64,000 nucleotides of DNA, from assembly GCF_031851795.1 (NCBI RefSeq), contig NZ_CP134696.1, positions 1,231,576 to 1,295,575 of the forward strand, written 5' to 3'. Made by a program: the position numbers and the translations under genes. Within the stretch, counting starts at the first letter, position 1. The number at the start of each line of letters is the position of its first letter. This DNA comes from Pontibacter sp. G13. GTDB taxonomy: Bacteria > Bacteroidota > Bacteroidia > J057. The notes below the pieces were generated by a model. It was not told the origin of the DNA and did no database searches. It worked only from the letters and a program-made list of their open reading frames with translations. Below are positions 1 through 8,099 of the stretch, one piece after another.

Positions 1-1
1 C

Positions 2-550
2 ACCAATTTCGACCAGATCAACTTCAGGGCGGAAGCATGGGAAGTCGGTCGCCTCACCATTCGCAAAGAAGACCTTGCGATTATGCGGTATGAGCGAAAG
101 GCATTTCGGGACCCCAATTACGACTATGCATGGGCCGCAAACTTTGTACTTCCCGGTCGAAAATACACCATTGAGTTTCTGGAAGGACACTTGATCATCG
201 ATTATCAGGAGGTCGAAGGCAAATGGTTTCCCGCTCGAATCCTGCACAGATTCACCAATGAATTTTTCCACGTGCGGACACACCGAACGGCCTATAAATT
301 CACCGAGATGTTTGAATGGCACAATCAAGCCATCAGTACGCAGATCAGTGAGGAATTGCTGAATCAATTCTTCGAAATCCCCAATCTATCGGATATTCGA
401 TATCCCTACGAACCTTCGATGTGGGAGCATCAGGTTCCACCATTCCTATTCTTCCCAAAATCTCGCGTCTACGCCGATCTTGAGGCAGAATCACCGATTG
501 TGGAGCAATTTATCCGATCAGGTGAGGAAGGCGAGGAATTGCCAGATTGA
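2..550 (+). CDS. C-terminal part of a hypothetical protein (possible carboxypeptidase-regulatory-like outer-envelope protein)
   Basis: The reading frame is open from base 2 to the TGA at 548-550, so the true start lies outside the window and about 182 residues are visible. An internal ATG at 83 exists, but the frame and its protein-like sequence continue upstream, so I do not use it as the start. The visible part is rich in aromatic and charged residues (FVLPGRKYTIEF, GKWFPARILHRF, HVRTHRTAYKFTEMFEWHN). This style is common at the C-termini of Bacteroidota proteins that begin with a CarboxypepD_reg-like domain. I see no catalytic motif and no T9SS tail. The function is not established. It converges with the next gene, with a hairpin in between. 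Confidence 0.55.
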   Translation, partial: TNFDQINFRAEAWEVGRLTIRKEDLAIMRYERKAFRDPNYDYAWAANFVLPGRKYTIEFLEGHLIIDYQEVEGKWFPARILHRFTNEFFHVRTHRTAYKFTEMFEWHNQAISTQISEELLNQFFEIPNLSDIRYPYEPSMWEHQVPPFLFFPKSRVYADLEAESPIVEQFIRSGEEGEELPD

Positions 551-567
551 CCCGGTCACACTGCATG

Positions 568-591
568 GGGGAATCCGATATTGGGTTCCCC
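568..591. terminator. Hairpin between convergent genes
   Basis: GGGGAATCC at 568-576 pairs with GGGTTCCCC at 583-591 (nine pairs, one G-T, six-base loop). It lies between the stop of the left-edge gene and the stop of the - strand gene at 605. There is no good T-run on either side, so termination is inferred mainly from position. Confidence 0.45.
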
Positions 592-604
592 GATGTGGCA
601 TTCA

Positions 605-1126
605 TCAGGATTCGGGAGTAGCTTCCGCATCTACATCCTCGTAGTCTACGGCATCCATATCGACCTCAACTTCGGGTTCCTTACCAGCGGCATCGGCGAT
701 TTGGCGTAGGGCATCAGGTTGGGTGATCTGAAATGCAATTTCTTCCTTCTTGAAGGTAAGCTTGACAGATTTGAGGGAACCCGCCTGAATCAAGGCCATC
801 AACGATTCGTCCAAATCCACGTCGAAATGGGTCAGTCCCTGCTTGAGCTTTTTGGAGAACAAACTCTTAATTTCGGTACTGTCGGATTCCATCTCAAGGG
901 AGGAATCCTCAGTACGCCAAATTACCTCTGCGCCCAATTGGGTGCGAATGTTCCATGGTCCCACTAGTTCAAGGCGTAGAAATTTGAATCCATTCACCTC
1001 AGTACTACTTGCGCAAAGCACCCCATCTTCACTTCTGCCGATCTCAATTCCTCGGTAGGACTTGAGCATTTTATCAATTGCAGAATCTTTGCCGGATTGT
1101 TGAAATAGGTTTCGGAACATGGACAT
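605..1126 (-). CDS. Hypothetical protein, 173 aa, acidic C-terminal tail
   Basis: This is a soluble protein of 173 residues with no signal peptide or membrane segment. It starts at the ATG ending at 1126 (MSMFRNLFQQSG); a second ATG follows two codons later. The body alternates short beta-like stretches (FKFLRLELVGPWNIR, LKSVKLTFKKEEIAFQI). The last 25 residues are strongly acidic (EPEVEVDMDAVDYEDVDAE). I do not recognise the family. It is the last - strand gene before a convergent neighbour, and it is separated from the MFS gene upstream by a strong terminator, so it probably has its own promoter. Coding is supported by length, composition and the placement of flanking hairpins. Confidence 0.6.
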   Translation of the reverse strand: MSMFRNLFQQSGKDSAIDKMLKSYRGIEIGRSEDGVLCASSTEVNGFKFLRLELVGPWNIRTQLGAEVIWRTEDSSLEMESDSTEIKSLFSKKLKQGLTHFDVDLDESLMALIQAGSLKSVKLTFKKEEIAFQITQPDALRQIADAAGKEPEVEVDMDAVDYEDVDAEATPES

Positions 1127-1174
1127 TGTTTAGCTTTCGAAGCCTGAAGATACAATCCTCCCTCCAAAAACCAC

Positions 1175-1207
1175 AACGCGCACCACGGATCGAGCCGGGT
1201 GCGCGTT
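1175..1207 (-). terminator. Terminator of the MFS transporter gene
   Basis: AACGCGCACC (1175-1184) and GGTGCGCGTT (1198-1207) form a perfect ten-base stem with a 13-base loop. On the - strand the stem is followed shortly by GTGGTTTTTGG. It lies 64 bases downstream of the MFS stop codon. The + strand side also has TTTT, so it may work both ways. Confidence 0.75.
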
Positions 1208-1270
1208 TTCAAAACCTGTATGTTGTTGGAGTAGAAACGGGACTCTGTGCCCTTATCATCCTTTTGCTGC

Positions 1271-2656
1271 CTACTTCTTTTGGTTGAAGTAGGTAGTACT
1301 ACTGTCTGGGCTGGTGGCATTGAGCTGCTCATCTACGTCATCGACAAACATCACCGAGATCGCCGCCAAGATCATGAAGACTCCCGCAGTCACGATCGAC
1401 CAGATGGGATCGCCTCCATAAAATGCCTTGATGATCGGCCCTCCAAAAATCCCGTTCACGATCTGCGGCAAGGTGATGAAGAAGTTGAAAATCCCCATGT
1501 ACACCCCAATCTTCTTGGCTGGCAATGCCCCTCCCAAAATCGCATAAGGCATCGCGAGGATACTGGCCCAGGCAATGCCAACGCCGAACATGGAAGCAAT
1601 CAGCATATACTTGTCATGGATGAAGAAGAAGGAAATCAATCCGATCCCCCCCATCACCAGCGAGAACGCATGCGTCTGGCGACGACCGAACTTAGCGGCA
1701 ATTCTTGGCAGGAAGAAGGCAAACACTGCTGAAACAGCATTATAGACGCCAAAAATGATCCCAACCCAGTTACCAGCATCTTGATAGGCCTCTGAAGAAG
1801 TATCACTCAGATCCAATCCCCACACATGATGGGCAATTGCTGGCGTGGTATACACCCACATGGAAAACAGCGCAAACCAAGAGAAGAACTGCACAACGCC
1901 CAATTGCTTCATGGTCTTGGGCATGTTGGCAAAATCCTGAATGATGCCTGCCAGCCCTTGGGATTCTTCTTCCTCCTCCTCGGCTGCCTCTTCCTCAAAT
2001 GCCTTTTGCTCTTCGGGAGAATATTCCTTCGTCCGAGCGATGGTCCACAAGATCGTCGCCAACAAAATGACCGCGCCTATGACAAAGGAAGCAATCAATG
2101 AGGTTGGAACTTCTCCTTCGGCTGCCGTTTTCTCCATGCCAAACCATTCGGTCAGCACATAGGGCAACCAAGATCCTACTACCGCTCCAATCCCGATCAG
2201 TACGGTTTGAATGGAGAACCCCATGGTCCGTTGCTCCGAATTCAACTTATCCGCCACAAGCGCTCGAAATGGCTCCATGGCAATGTTGAAGGAAGCATCC
2301 ATGATCATCAAGAATCCTGCTCCCATCCACAAGAGCGGAAGGTATTTCACAAATGCGCCTGCATTAGGCAAAAGAATCAAACCGATAGCGGCCAAAATAG
2401 CCCCTGCCAGAAAAAAGGGTCGGCGACGTCCCAGACGAGTCCAGGTATTGTCACTCATTTTTCCGATGATAGGCTGTACAATCATACCCGTCAGCGGAGC
2501 TACAAGCCAGAACCAGCTCAGATGGTGGACGTCGGCGCCAAAGATTTGCAGAATTCGGCTGGCGTTGGCGTTTTGGAGGGCAAAACCCATCTGGATGCCG
2601 AGAAAGCCGACACTCATGTTCCAAATCTGCCAAAAGGACAAGCGAGGTTTTTTCAT
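1271..2656 (-). CDS. MFS transporter, SLC45/sucrose-maltose type
   Basis: A 461-residue inner-membrane protein with about twelve hydrophobic helices. The N-terminal loop has SDNTWTRLGRRRPFFLAG, close to the SD..T.R.GRRRPF signature of the SLC45/sucrose:cation symporter group. The start at 2656 (MKKPRLSFWQIWNMSVGFLG) is chosen because it begins directly before the first helix. The open frame runs upstream to 2770, but those 38 codons overlap the upstream gene's terminator and are not membrane-like. The central cytoplasmic loop between the two six-helix halves is very acidic (EEQKAFEEEAAEEEEEES). Disaccharide uptake by cation symport is the family expectation; the actual sugar is unknown. The upstream gene, also on the - strand, encodes a protein with starch-binding-like repeats, which fits a sugar-related role. 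Confidence 0.85.
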   Translation of the reverse strand: MKKPRLSFWQIWNMSVGFLGIQMGFALQNANASRILQIFGADVHHLSWFWLVAPLTGMIVQPIIGKMSDNTWTRLGRRRPFFLAGAILAAIGLILLPNAGAFVKYLPLLWMGAGFLMIMDASFNIAMEPFRALVADKLNSEQRTMGFSIQTVLIGIGAVVGSWLPYVLTEWFGMEKTAAEGEVPTSLIASFVIGAVILLATILWTIARTKEYSPEEQKAFEEEAAEEEEEESQGLAGIIQDFANMPKTMKQLGVVQFFSWFALFSMWVYTTPAIAHHVWGLDLSDTSSEAYQDAGNWVGIIFGVYNAVSAVFAFFLPRIAAKFGRRQTHAFSLVMGGIGLISFFFIHDKYMLIASMFGVGIAWASILAMPYAILGGALPAKKIGVYMGIFNFFITLPQIVNGIFGGPIIKAFYGGDPIWSIVTAGVFMILAAISVMFVDDVDEQLNATSPDSSTTYFNQKK

Positions 2657-2740
2657 AACATTCAGTAGTAAACGATCAGGAAGGGTTGGGCAAGCGTGTG
2701 AATCAACAACCCAATTAGGACCAATGGGTTTTGGGCAATA

Positions 2741-2767
2741 AAAAGGCCGGGCAAAAATGCCCAGCCT
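2741..2767 (-). terminator. Terminator of the carbohydrate-binding T9SS gene
   Basis: On the - strand AGGCTGGGC (2767-2759) pairs with GCCCGGCCT (2752-2744), with one mismatch in the stem, and is followed by TTTTTATTG. It starts 27 bases after the stop codon of the 2794-4182 gene and separates it from the MFS gene. Confidence 0.85.
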
Positions 2768-2793
2768 CATATAGGTTATCTAACTACATCCAA

Positions 2794-4182
2794 CTATCGG
2801 ATGATCACCTTCTGAGTGAAGGTCTCGCCAGCTGCGTTGCGCAGGCTCACGAAGTACAGACCGTTGGTCAAGTTTCCTTTTTCCAAGGTTACTTTGCTGT
2901 CTGTGATGTCATTGATCACACGTACAGTCTTTCCAGTCAAGTCAGTTACGATCACGTCGTAGCTAGCAGCGAAGTCATTCTTGAATTCGATGATCGCAGT
3001 GTGGTTGAATGGATTCGGGTAGATGTTGAATCCACCTTCCAACTCAGTTTCGATGTCTACACCACCGGAAAGCTCGTCACAAGTACCGAATACGTAAACA
3101 GGAGTCAAGTATGCGGAACCTTGTCCACCAGCGCTGATGTTACGGTTGAATCCACCGATTCCGTTGTCACAACCACATTTTTCAAGCGCAGCACCGTTGG
3201 TAGCGTCTTCAGCTACACCGTCACCTCCAGTGGAATCGATACCATTGTAGAATTTGAACTCGTGCTCTTTAGCGGAGATCGCCAAAGTAGCTTCGTAGAT
3301 GCCGTCGCCGTCACCGTCCATCAATTGGAAAGTGTCCTTGTCCCATGCTGGAGCAGAGAAAGAACCAGCTACGAATACACCCTCTGGTGCCAAGAACTCA
3401 TTGGACATGTCAACACGGAAAGTCACGTCAACCAAGTCATCAGAAGGACAGTTGTCAGAGCAGGAACCGAAGCATACGATATCCAAAGTGGTATCTGCAG
3501 GAGCAGAAGTCAAGTCAACGCCGCGGTTACCACCGATTTTGCAAGAACAAGGAACACCTTCGTCTTGTCCCCAAGCAGTACCGTTGATGAATTTGTAGCC
3601 ATACTGACCTTGTGGTACAGTTACAGTCACTTCGTAAACACCATCAGCGTCTACATCTGTCAAGACAGTTTCACCTGGAGACCAGTCGTTGAAACCGGCA
3701 ACTCCTTGGAAGGAACCTGCAACAGATACAGTGTCAGCAACAGTAATACCACCACCCATACGTACACGGAAGGTTACATTGGTAGTGGGAACTACCAAGC
3801 CACAAGTGTCGCAAGAAGCGTAGCAAACCAAATCAGTAGTGAGATCGGTTGCACCAACAGCTACGAAACGGTTGTTGTTTTGAGCACACTGACCAGGTAC
3901 AGACTCGGAATCAGGCCAGTCGTTACCGTTGATGAATTTGTACTCGTAAGTGGAGTCTGGATCAACCTGCAAAGTCACTTCGTAGATACCGTCAGCATCC
4001 ACGTCAGTCAACTCGGTAGAAGCAGGGTCCCAACCTTGGAAAGATCCCGCAACGTGTACGCCGGAATCAGAGACAGTTTGCTCGTTCATGTCAACTTGAA
4101 TGGTCAAGTTCACCTGAGCATTCATGCTAAATGGCGCGAGCAGCAAGGCTGCCAAGATCAGGTAGTAGTGTTTCATTTTCAT
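2794..4182 (-). CDS. T9SS-secreted protein with three starch-binding-like beta-sandwich repeats
   Basis: A 462-residue secreted protein. The start is taken at 4182 (MKMKHYYLILAALLLAPFS), which gives a clean signal peptide ending at MNAQ; the frame is open 64 codons further but without protein-like sequence. Three repeats of about 110 residues follow. Each has a V.F.V.M beta strand, GVHVAGSFQGW or VFVAGSF, a D.DADGIYE loop and YEYKFINGN. This is the pattern of CBM20/CBM48-like folds that bind starch or glycogen. The repeats also carry paired cysteines (CYASCDTC, CFGSCSDNC). The last 75 residues are a type A T9SS sorting domain (FNIYPNPFNHTAIIEF ... GLYFVSL ... QKVIIR). No catalytic domain is visible, so it is probably a surface or released glycan-binding protein. 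A terminator follows immediately downstream. Confidence 0.85.
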   Translation of the reverse strand: MKMKHYYLILAALLLAPFSMNAQVNLTIQVDMNEQTVSDSGVHVAGSFQGWDPASTELTDVDADGIYEVTLQVDPDSTYEYKFINGNDWPDSESVPGQCAQNNNRFVAVGATDLTTDLVCYASCDTCGLVVPTTNVTFRVRMGGGITVADTVSVAGSFQGVAGFNDWSPGETVLTDVDADGVYEVTVTVPQGQYGYKFINGTAWGQDEGVPCSCKIGGNRGVDLTSAPADTTLDIVCFGSCSDNCPSDDLVDVTFRVDMSNEFLAPEGVFVAGSFSAPAWDKDTFQLMDGDGDGIYEATLAISAKEHEFKFYNGIDSTGGDGVAEDATNGAALEKCGCDNGIGGFNRNISAGGQGSAYLTPVYVFGTCDELSGGVDIETELEGGFNIYPNPFNHTAIIEFKNDFAASYDVIVTDLTGKTVRVINDITDSKVTLEKGNLTNGLYFVSLRNAAGETFTQKVIIR

Positions 4183-4496
4183 TTTGGTAAGGTCCATATA
4201 GATAAAGAGGTATTCGAGTAATTCGAACAATCTCAATATGCAATTAACCATCCATTTTATTCGCCTCATCCGATCAAACGAACCGCAAACCCAAGTACCA
4301 TTCGTTTCATTCCATCCGATGAACCCAAATAACTCCCTGATGAACAAATGATTAATTAAGACGCAACTTGGCACTTATTCTGACAGTTTTTTCCCCATTC
4401 AACCCAAAGATTGACGTACCTGAACCCCATTAGGCTCCACTCAGACACAATTGCCAAACATTTCATAGGCCCCCAAGCAGTCTTTCATTTATTTTT

Positions 4497-4512
4497 TTAG
4501 ATCAAAATCTAA
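4497..4512. promoter_or_regulatory. Candidate BlaI operator (perfect palindrome)
   Basis: TTAGATCAAAATCTAA is a six-base perfect inverted repeat around CAAA, 61 bases upstream of the blaI-like ATG. A partial second half-site, TTTTTAGATATACC, lies at about 4535-4548. BlaI/MecI repressors bind such dyads at their own promoters. The 390-base gap 4183-4572 holds this site and the start regions of two divergent genes; I see nothing else in it. Confidence 0.5.
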
Positions 4513-4572
4513 TCAAATAGTTGTTGATTTAAATTTTTAGATATACCTTGTGCTCATCATACGGAAAAGCCC

Positions 4573-4947
4573 ATGCAGAAACTTACCAAAGCAGAGGAGA
4601 ACCTCATGCAAATCATCTGGGAAAAAGAAGCGGTATTCCTCCGAGACTTGATGGATGCTCTCCCAGATCCCAAACCTTCCCAAAGTACCGTCAGTACCGT
4701 GATCCGTATTTTGAAGGACAAGGGATTTATCGACTTCAAGGCATTTGGCAAATCCTACCAATACTACCCGATTGTCTCCAAAGATGATTACGCCAAGGAG
4801 TACCTCCACCAATTTCTCGACAATTACTTTGGAGGTTCATTCCGCAACCTTCTGAGCTTTTTCGCCAAAGAGGAAAATCTCGACCTCCACGATATCGACG
4901 CACTGCTCAAAAACCTTCCCGACTCCGACTCACCTACTGAATCATGA
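4573..4947 (+). CDS. blaI: BlaI/MecI/CopY-family transcriptional repressor
   Basis: A 124-residue winged-helix repressor of normal family length. The N-terminus MQKLTKAEENLMQIIWEKE matches the family start (LT.AE..vM.iiW). It is followed by the recognition helix region (PSQSTVSTVIRILKDKG) and a beta wing ending near KSYQYYPIVSKDDY. The C-terminal third is helical and acidic, as in the dimerisation part. In known systems the repressor sits on its own promoter and is cleaved when the partner membrane peptidase senses a signal. Here the stop codon overlaps the start of that partner by four bases (ATGA), so the two are translationally coupled. A palindromic site just upstream fits autoregulation. 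Confidence 0.9.
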   Translation: MQKLTKAEENLMQIIWEKEAVFLRDLMDALPDPKPSQSTVSTVIRILKDKGFIDFKAFGKSYQYYPIVSKDDYAKEYLHQFLDNYFGGSFRNLLSFFAKEENLDLHDIDALLKNLPDSDSPTES

Positions 4948-6197
4948 ATATCTCCATTCCATCCCTCCCTGATTGGCTTTTGCAATCAAGCCTTGCACTG
5001 ACGGGCGTGTATGCGATCTACCGGATCTTTCTCGCCAAAATCACCCAATTCCAGTTCAATCGATTCTTCCTGCTTGGTGGGAGTCTGGTCAGTCTGCTTT
5101 TGCCGATGCTATCCATCGACGCACCTCAGGCCCTAGGAGAGTTCACCCTTCCGACGATGAACGTAGCCGCAGCCGAGTTTTCCGGAGAATCAGGCTTCCA
5201 AATGCCGAGCTGGATGACAGTCTTGGGCATCATATATCTGGCGGGCGTGCTTATCTCCGGAACCAAATTTGGCATGGAACTTTTCAGGCTGTTTGCATTC
5301 GTACGGAAACATCCGACTACCCAGGAAGCAGGGATTCCCGTCATCCAAACGGATGGAGCCATCCCCACCAGCTCATTCCTCCGCTGGATCTTGTGGGACA
5401 ACTCCCAGAATCTCAGCCCCGAAGAACGCCTACAAATGTGGCAACACGAACAATGCCACATTCTTCAAAGACATACTTACGACATCTTGGTGATGCGGCT
5501 TTTGCTCATCGTATGCTGGTTCCATCCATTGGCCTATCAGCTGCACCAGGCACTCCGACTCACCCACGAATATTTGGCAGACCGCGTAGCCGTTTCAGCC
5601 GGCGAACCTGCGCGCTACGCCCGTCTGCTTGTGCGCCAAACACTGGGACGCCAATGGTTGCCTGCACATGCTTTTTCTCAGTCACCCACAAAAACCCGTA
5701 TTGTGATGCTAACCAAATCCACTTCTCGTTTCAAAAGCTGGATCAATACCAGCCTGGCCCTTTCCATGATGTGCTTGCTCGCCGTATCCATTGGATGCTC
5801 CCAAGAGCTCGACCAAGTAGAAGCTGAAACCGTTTCGCGTGGAGAGCCCACCGTCATCCAGGTCCAAGATGCCGACCAGGCTCCCACTCCGCTCAATATG
5901 GTGGATCTCTACACCAAAATCGGCTACCCGAAATCCCTTCAGGATGCGGAGGTACAAGGCATGGTCGTGGCGCGAATTCTCGTTTCTCCAGAAGGAACCT
6001 ATGTCAAGCATGAGATCCTCAAGGAGGACCACCCACTGTTGTCAGAAGCCGTGGTTCCACACCTGAAAGATCTGTTGTTTGAGCCCGCTATGAAGGATGG
6101 AAAACCCGTCAAATTCTGGGTGAACATCCCGTTCAACTTCAAGCTCTCAGAGGAAGAAGAATTGCCTAAAATCAAGGAGATTCCTTCTGACAACTAA
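4944..6197 (+). CDS. blaR1: BlaR1-type M56 membrane metallopeptidase with C-terminal TonB domain
   Basis: A 417-residue sensor/peptidase. Several membrane helices lie in the first 110 residues. The zinc motif HEQCH (HEXXH) is at about residues 168-172, then CWFHPLAYQLHQALRLTHEYLAD with the third ligand Glu near 209. A last helix lies around 265-285 (SLALSMMCLLAVSIGC). The C-terminal part (about 315-410) is a TonB_C-like domain (VQGMVVARILVSPEG, HLKDLLFEPAMKDGKPV). The Bacteroidota versions of BlaR1 often carry TonB_C instead of a penicillin-binding domain, so the signal need not be a beta-lactam. It forms a two-gene operon with the repressor and ends at a good terminator. No beta-lactamase gene is nearby, so the regulon lies elsewhere. 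Confidence 0.88.
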   Translation: MNISIPSLPDWLLQSSLALTGVYAIYRIFLAKITQFQFNRFFLLGGSLVSLLLPMLSIDAPQALGEFTLPTMNVAAAEFSGESGFQMPSWMTVLGIIYLAGVLISGTKFGMELFRLFAFVRKHPTTQEAGIPVIQTDGAIPTSSFLRWILWDNSQNLSPEERLQMWQHEQCHILQRHTYDILVMRLLLIVCWFHPLAYQLHQALRLTHEYLADRVAVSAGEPARYARLLVRQTLGRQWLPAHAFSQSPTKTRIVMLTKSTSRFKSWINTSLALSMMCLLAVSIGCSQELDQVEAETVSRGEPTVIQVQDADQAPTPLNMVDLYTKIGYPKSLQDAEVQGMVVARILVSPEGTYVKHEILKEDHPLLSEAVVPHLKDLLFEPAMKDGKPVKFWVNIPFNFKLSEEEELPKIKEIPSDN

Positions 6198-6247
6198 AAC
6201 CAACAGGCACTCAACAGCCTTCAGTCTTAATCTATAGCTTACTCGAG

Positions 6248-6272
6248 CCGGGTCTTTCTAGACCCGGATTTT
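6248..6272 (+). terminator. Terminator of the blaI-blaR1 operon
   Basis: CCGGGTCT (6248-6255) pairs with AGACCCGG (6260-6267) around TTCT and is followed by ATTTT. It lies 50 bases after the stop codon of blaR1. Confidence 0.85.
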
Positions 6273-6343
6273 GGGTTTCACAATACGGGTTTGGCATCCG
6301 AGATCTTCTACCGGGAAGAGCTCGGATGTTTCTTTTTTCGAAT

Positions 6344-6550
6344 GATTTGGGCATGCCCCGGCGAGCCTAGAATCGTTTGCCTCACGAGCATCAAGCGCCG
6401 GGTCGGGCTATGCGGGGGTATCGTCCTCGGACTTGAAGATCAATCAATACCTGATTCCTCCCCCATTCATGACCTACTCCTTGACATCACAACCAAATTC
6501 CTCCGACCTCGCAAGCTCGCCCCTCCTATCCCTCATGCGATTCCCCGCAC
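6344..6550 (+). repeat. Dispersed palindromic repeat, copy A
   Basis: One of four copies of a repeat that begins GATYTGGGCR and ends CCGCAC. Inside it CCCGGCG (6357-6363) pairs with CGCCGGG (6396-6402), followed directly by TCGGGCT. Near the far end are GCTCGCCCCTCC and ATCCCT, shared with the copy at 17912. The other copies are at 15074, 17912 and 20380. It fills most of the gene-free stretch 6273-6619, and I see no gene in that gap. Confidence 0.7.
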
Positions 6551-6619
6551 CAATCTCACGAATGGCCATAGCAGATAGATCCGCACTTGATATTTGCGGA
6601 GAATTAGTATATTGTAATT

Positions 6620-7555
6620 ATGCGAAACTTCTTTACTTCGAAATCTATCGTTCTCGGGGTGATTTGTTGCCTGTTGGGACTCCTCTCCCATGCCTGCAGT
6701 GACCCTCAGACTGTGGTGGTTCCAGACAACGAACCCACCCCCTATGACGGGATTTCCACCCTGAAGATAGAAGCCTATCTGAGCCGTATGTACATCGACC
6801 TCCAAGGGCGCGTTCCCACCGCCGAGGAATTGGCAGATGACGTGGCCATGCTTCGCACACAGAATTTGGGCGAACAAGCCAGACGGACACTGGCGGAGCG
6901 ATTGGTCTATGGATCGGACTCTCTCGCGGGAGGAGCCCCTCCCAAGCAATTGTATGCGCTTCAGATCTATGAAGCCATGAAGACTCGGTTTCTGGAGTCC
7001 GTCTCCGCCAATGAGATTCTAGAAGAGATCGTCGTCGTTTCCAACGCAGCAGAAATGGATTCCCTCGCAGGAAATTGGGAAGGCTATCAGATCAAAAAAG
7101 CACGCGTTCAGCGGATGGCAGATCTGCTCAATCTTGGGGAGCAATTTGAGGAAGGCGAGATCGATATCCGCGACATGTCAGCAGCGATGGTCTACAATGA
7201 CATCTATGACATCATCAACATGAATTCCATCAATTTCATCCGGGCGTGCTACGACAATCTGTTCTGGCGCTATCCCACAGAAGTTGAATTTGATATTGCA
7301 TTTCCCATCGTGGAATACGGCCAACCGGGTCAGCTCCTCGGCGGCACGGCCACGGACAAAGCGTCCTTTGTCGAATTGGTCGTCAACAGCCGAGAATGTT
7401 CCGAGGGCACCATTATCTGGGCATTTCAAGCACTATTGGCCAGATCACCTTCCACGGAGGAAATCAATCATTTCATCGAATCTTTTCACAACCAGCCAGA
7501 TTTACGCCAACTACAAATTGCACTGATCACCACTGACGAATACGCTCAATTCTGA
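6620..7555 (+). CDS. Lipoprotein with DUF1549-like repeats, first gene of a surface operon
   Basis: A 311-residue protein that starts MRNFFTSKSIVLGVICCLLG and has a lipobox-like LLSHAC, so it is probably a lipoprotein. YLSRMYIDLQGRVPTAEEL near residue 52 resembles the opening of DUF1549-type domains (R.vYLDL.GR.PT.eE). Later stretches repeat the theme: CYDNLFWRYPTEVEF, then LLARSPSTEEI, and the protein ends TTDEYAQF. The next gene shares this ending and repeat style, so the two look related. It overlaps the next start by one base. The gene is first in a six-gene + strand operon that includes a DUF1501-like protein, a combination familiar from Planctomycetes and Bacteroidota. The biochemical role is unknown. 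Confidence 0.7.
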   Translation: MRNFFTSKSIVLGVICCLLGLLSHACSDPQTVVVPDNEPTPYDGISTLKIEAYLSRMYIDLQGRVPTAEELADDVAMLRTQNLGEQARRTLAERLVYGSDSLAGGAPPKQLYALQIYEAMKTRFLESVSANEILEEIVVVSNAAEMDSLAGNWEGYQIKKARVQRMADLLNLGEQFEEGEIDIRDMSAAMVYNDIYDIINMNSINFIRACYDNLFWRYPTEVEFDIAFPIVEYGQPGQLLGGTATDKASFVELVVNSRECSEGTIIWAFQALLARSPSTEEINHFIESFHNQPDLRQLQIALITTDEYAQF

Positions 7556-8076
7556 TGCTACCAACATTTCCCTTACTCAAACGCATAGGCCATTGGATCT
7601 CTTTGGGACTTTGGGCCATTCTGGTGTCTAGCCTGACGAGCTGTCAGACTCCCACCAGTTACACCTACGAGGTCCTTCCCCTCGAAATTCCCGCTCCACA
7701 ATCTGAGAAGACCAAACTCAAAACGACCGAGCAATATATCTCGGTCCTCTACACGGATCTTTTCCAAAAGGCGCTTTCTCCACAAGACATGAGCCAACTG
7801 AGGCAACTGATCCAATCCGTGGGCGACAAGGATGTGATCCACGAGATTATCCTGTCCAATTTCCTCAATCGGCCCGATGTCATCATCCCCACAAGAACCG
7901 ACATGGAAGCCGACATCGACGATTTTCTGGAGGACACCTACCATCGGTTCTACATCCGTCCTCCCACTGAAGCAGAGCGCAATTATCTGCGCAATCACAT
8001 CGTGTCCCACCCAGAACTGACCCCTGAGCTGGTCTACATCAGCTTTGCGCTCAGTGACGAGTACCAGTATTACTAG
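7555..8076 (+). CDS. Lipoprotein, paralogous in style to the preceding gene
   Basis: A 173-residue protein with a hydrophobic N-terminus and a lipobox-like SSLTSC, so it is likely exported and lipid-anchored. After the signal it has YISVLYTDLFQKALSPQDM and later YHRFYIRPPTEAERNYLRNH, two 'Y..L/F.R.PT..E'-type units like those of the upstream gene. It ends SFALSDEYQYY, matching the TTDEYAQF end of its neighbour. The start codon shares one base with the upstream stop. No enzyme motif is visible. I treat it as a partner of the neighbouring lipoprotein and the DUF1501-like protein, by context only. Confidence 0.65.
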   Translation: MLPTFPLLKRIGHWISLGLWAILVSSLTSCQTPTSYTYEVLPLEIPAPQSEKTKLKTTEQYISVLYTDLFQKALSPQDMSQLRQLIQSVGDKDVIHEIILSNFLNRPDVIIPTRTDMEADIDDFLEDTYHRFYIRPPTEAERNYLRNHIVSHPELTPELVYISFALSDEYQYY

Positions 8077-8099
8077 CCATCAACCCTTTCCGAGATTCC

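Noticed and set aside
2731..4221. A 496-codon open frame on the + strand opposite the carbohydrate-binding T9SS gene
   Set aside because: It lies wholly antisense to a gene with signal peptide, repeats and sorting domain. Its sequence is Ser/Val/Thr-rich without any family pattern.
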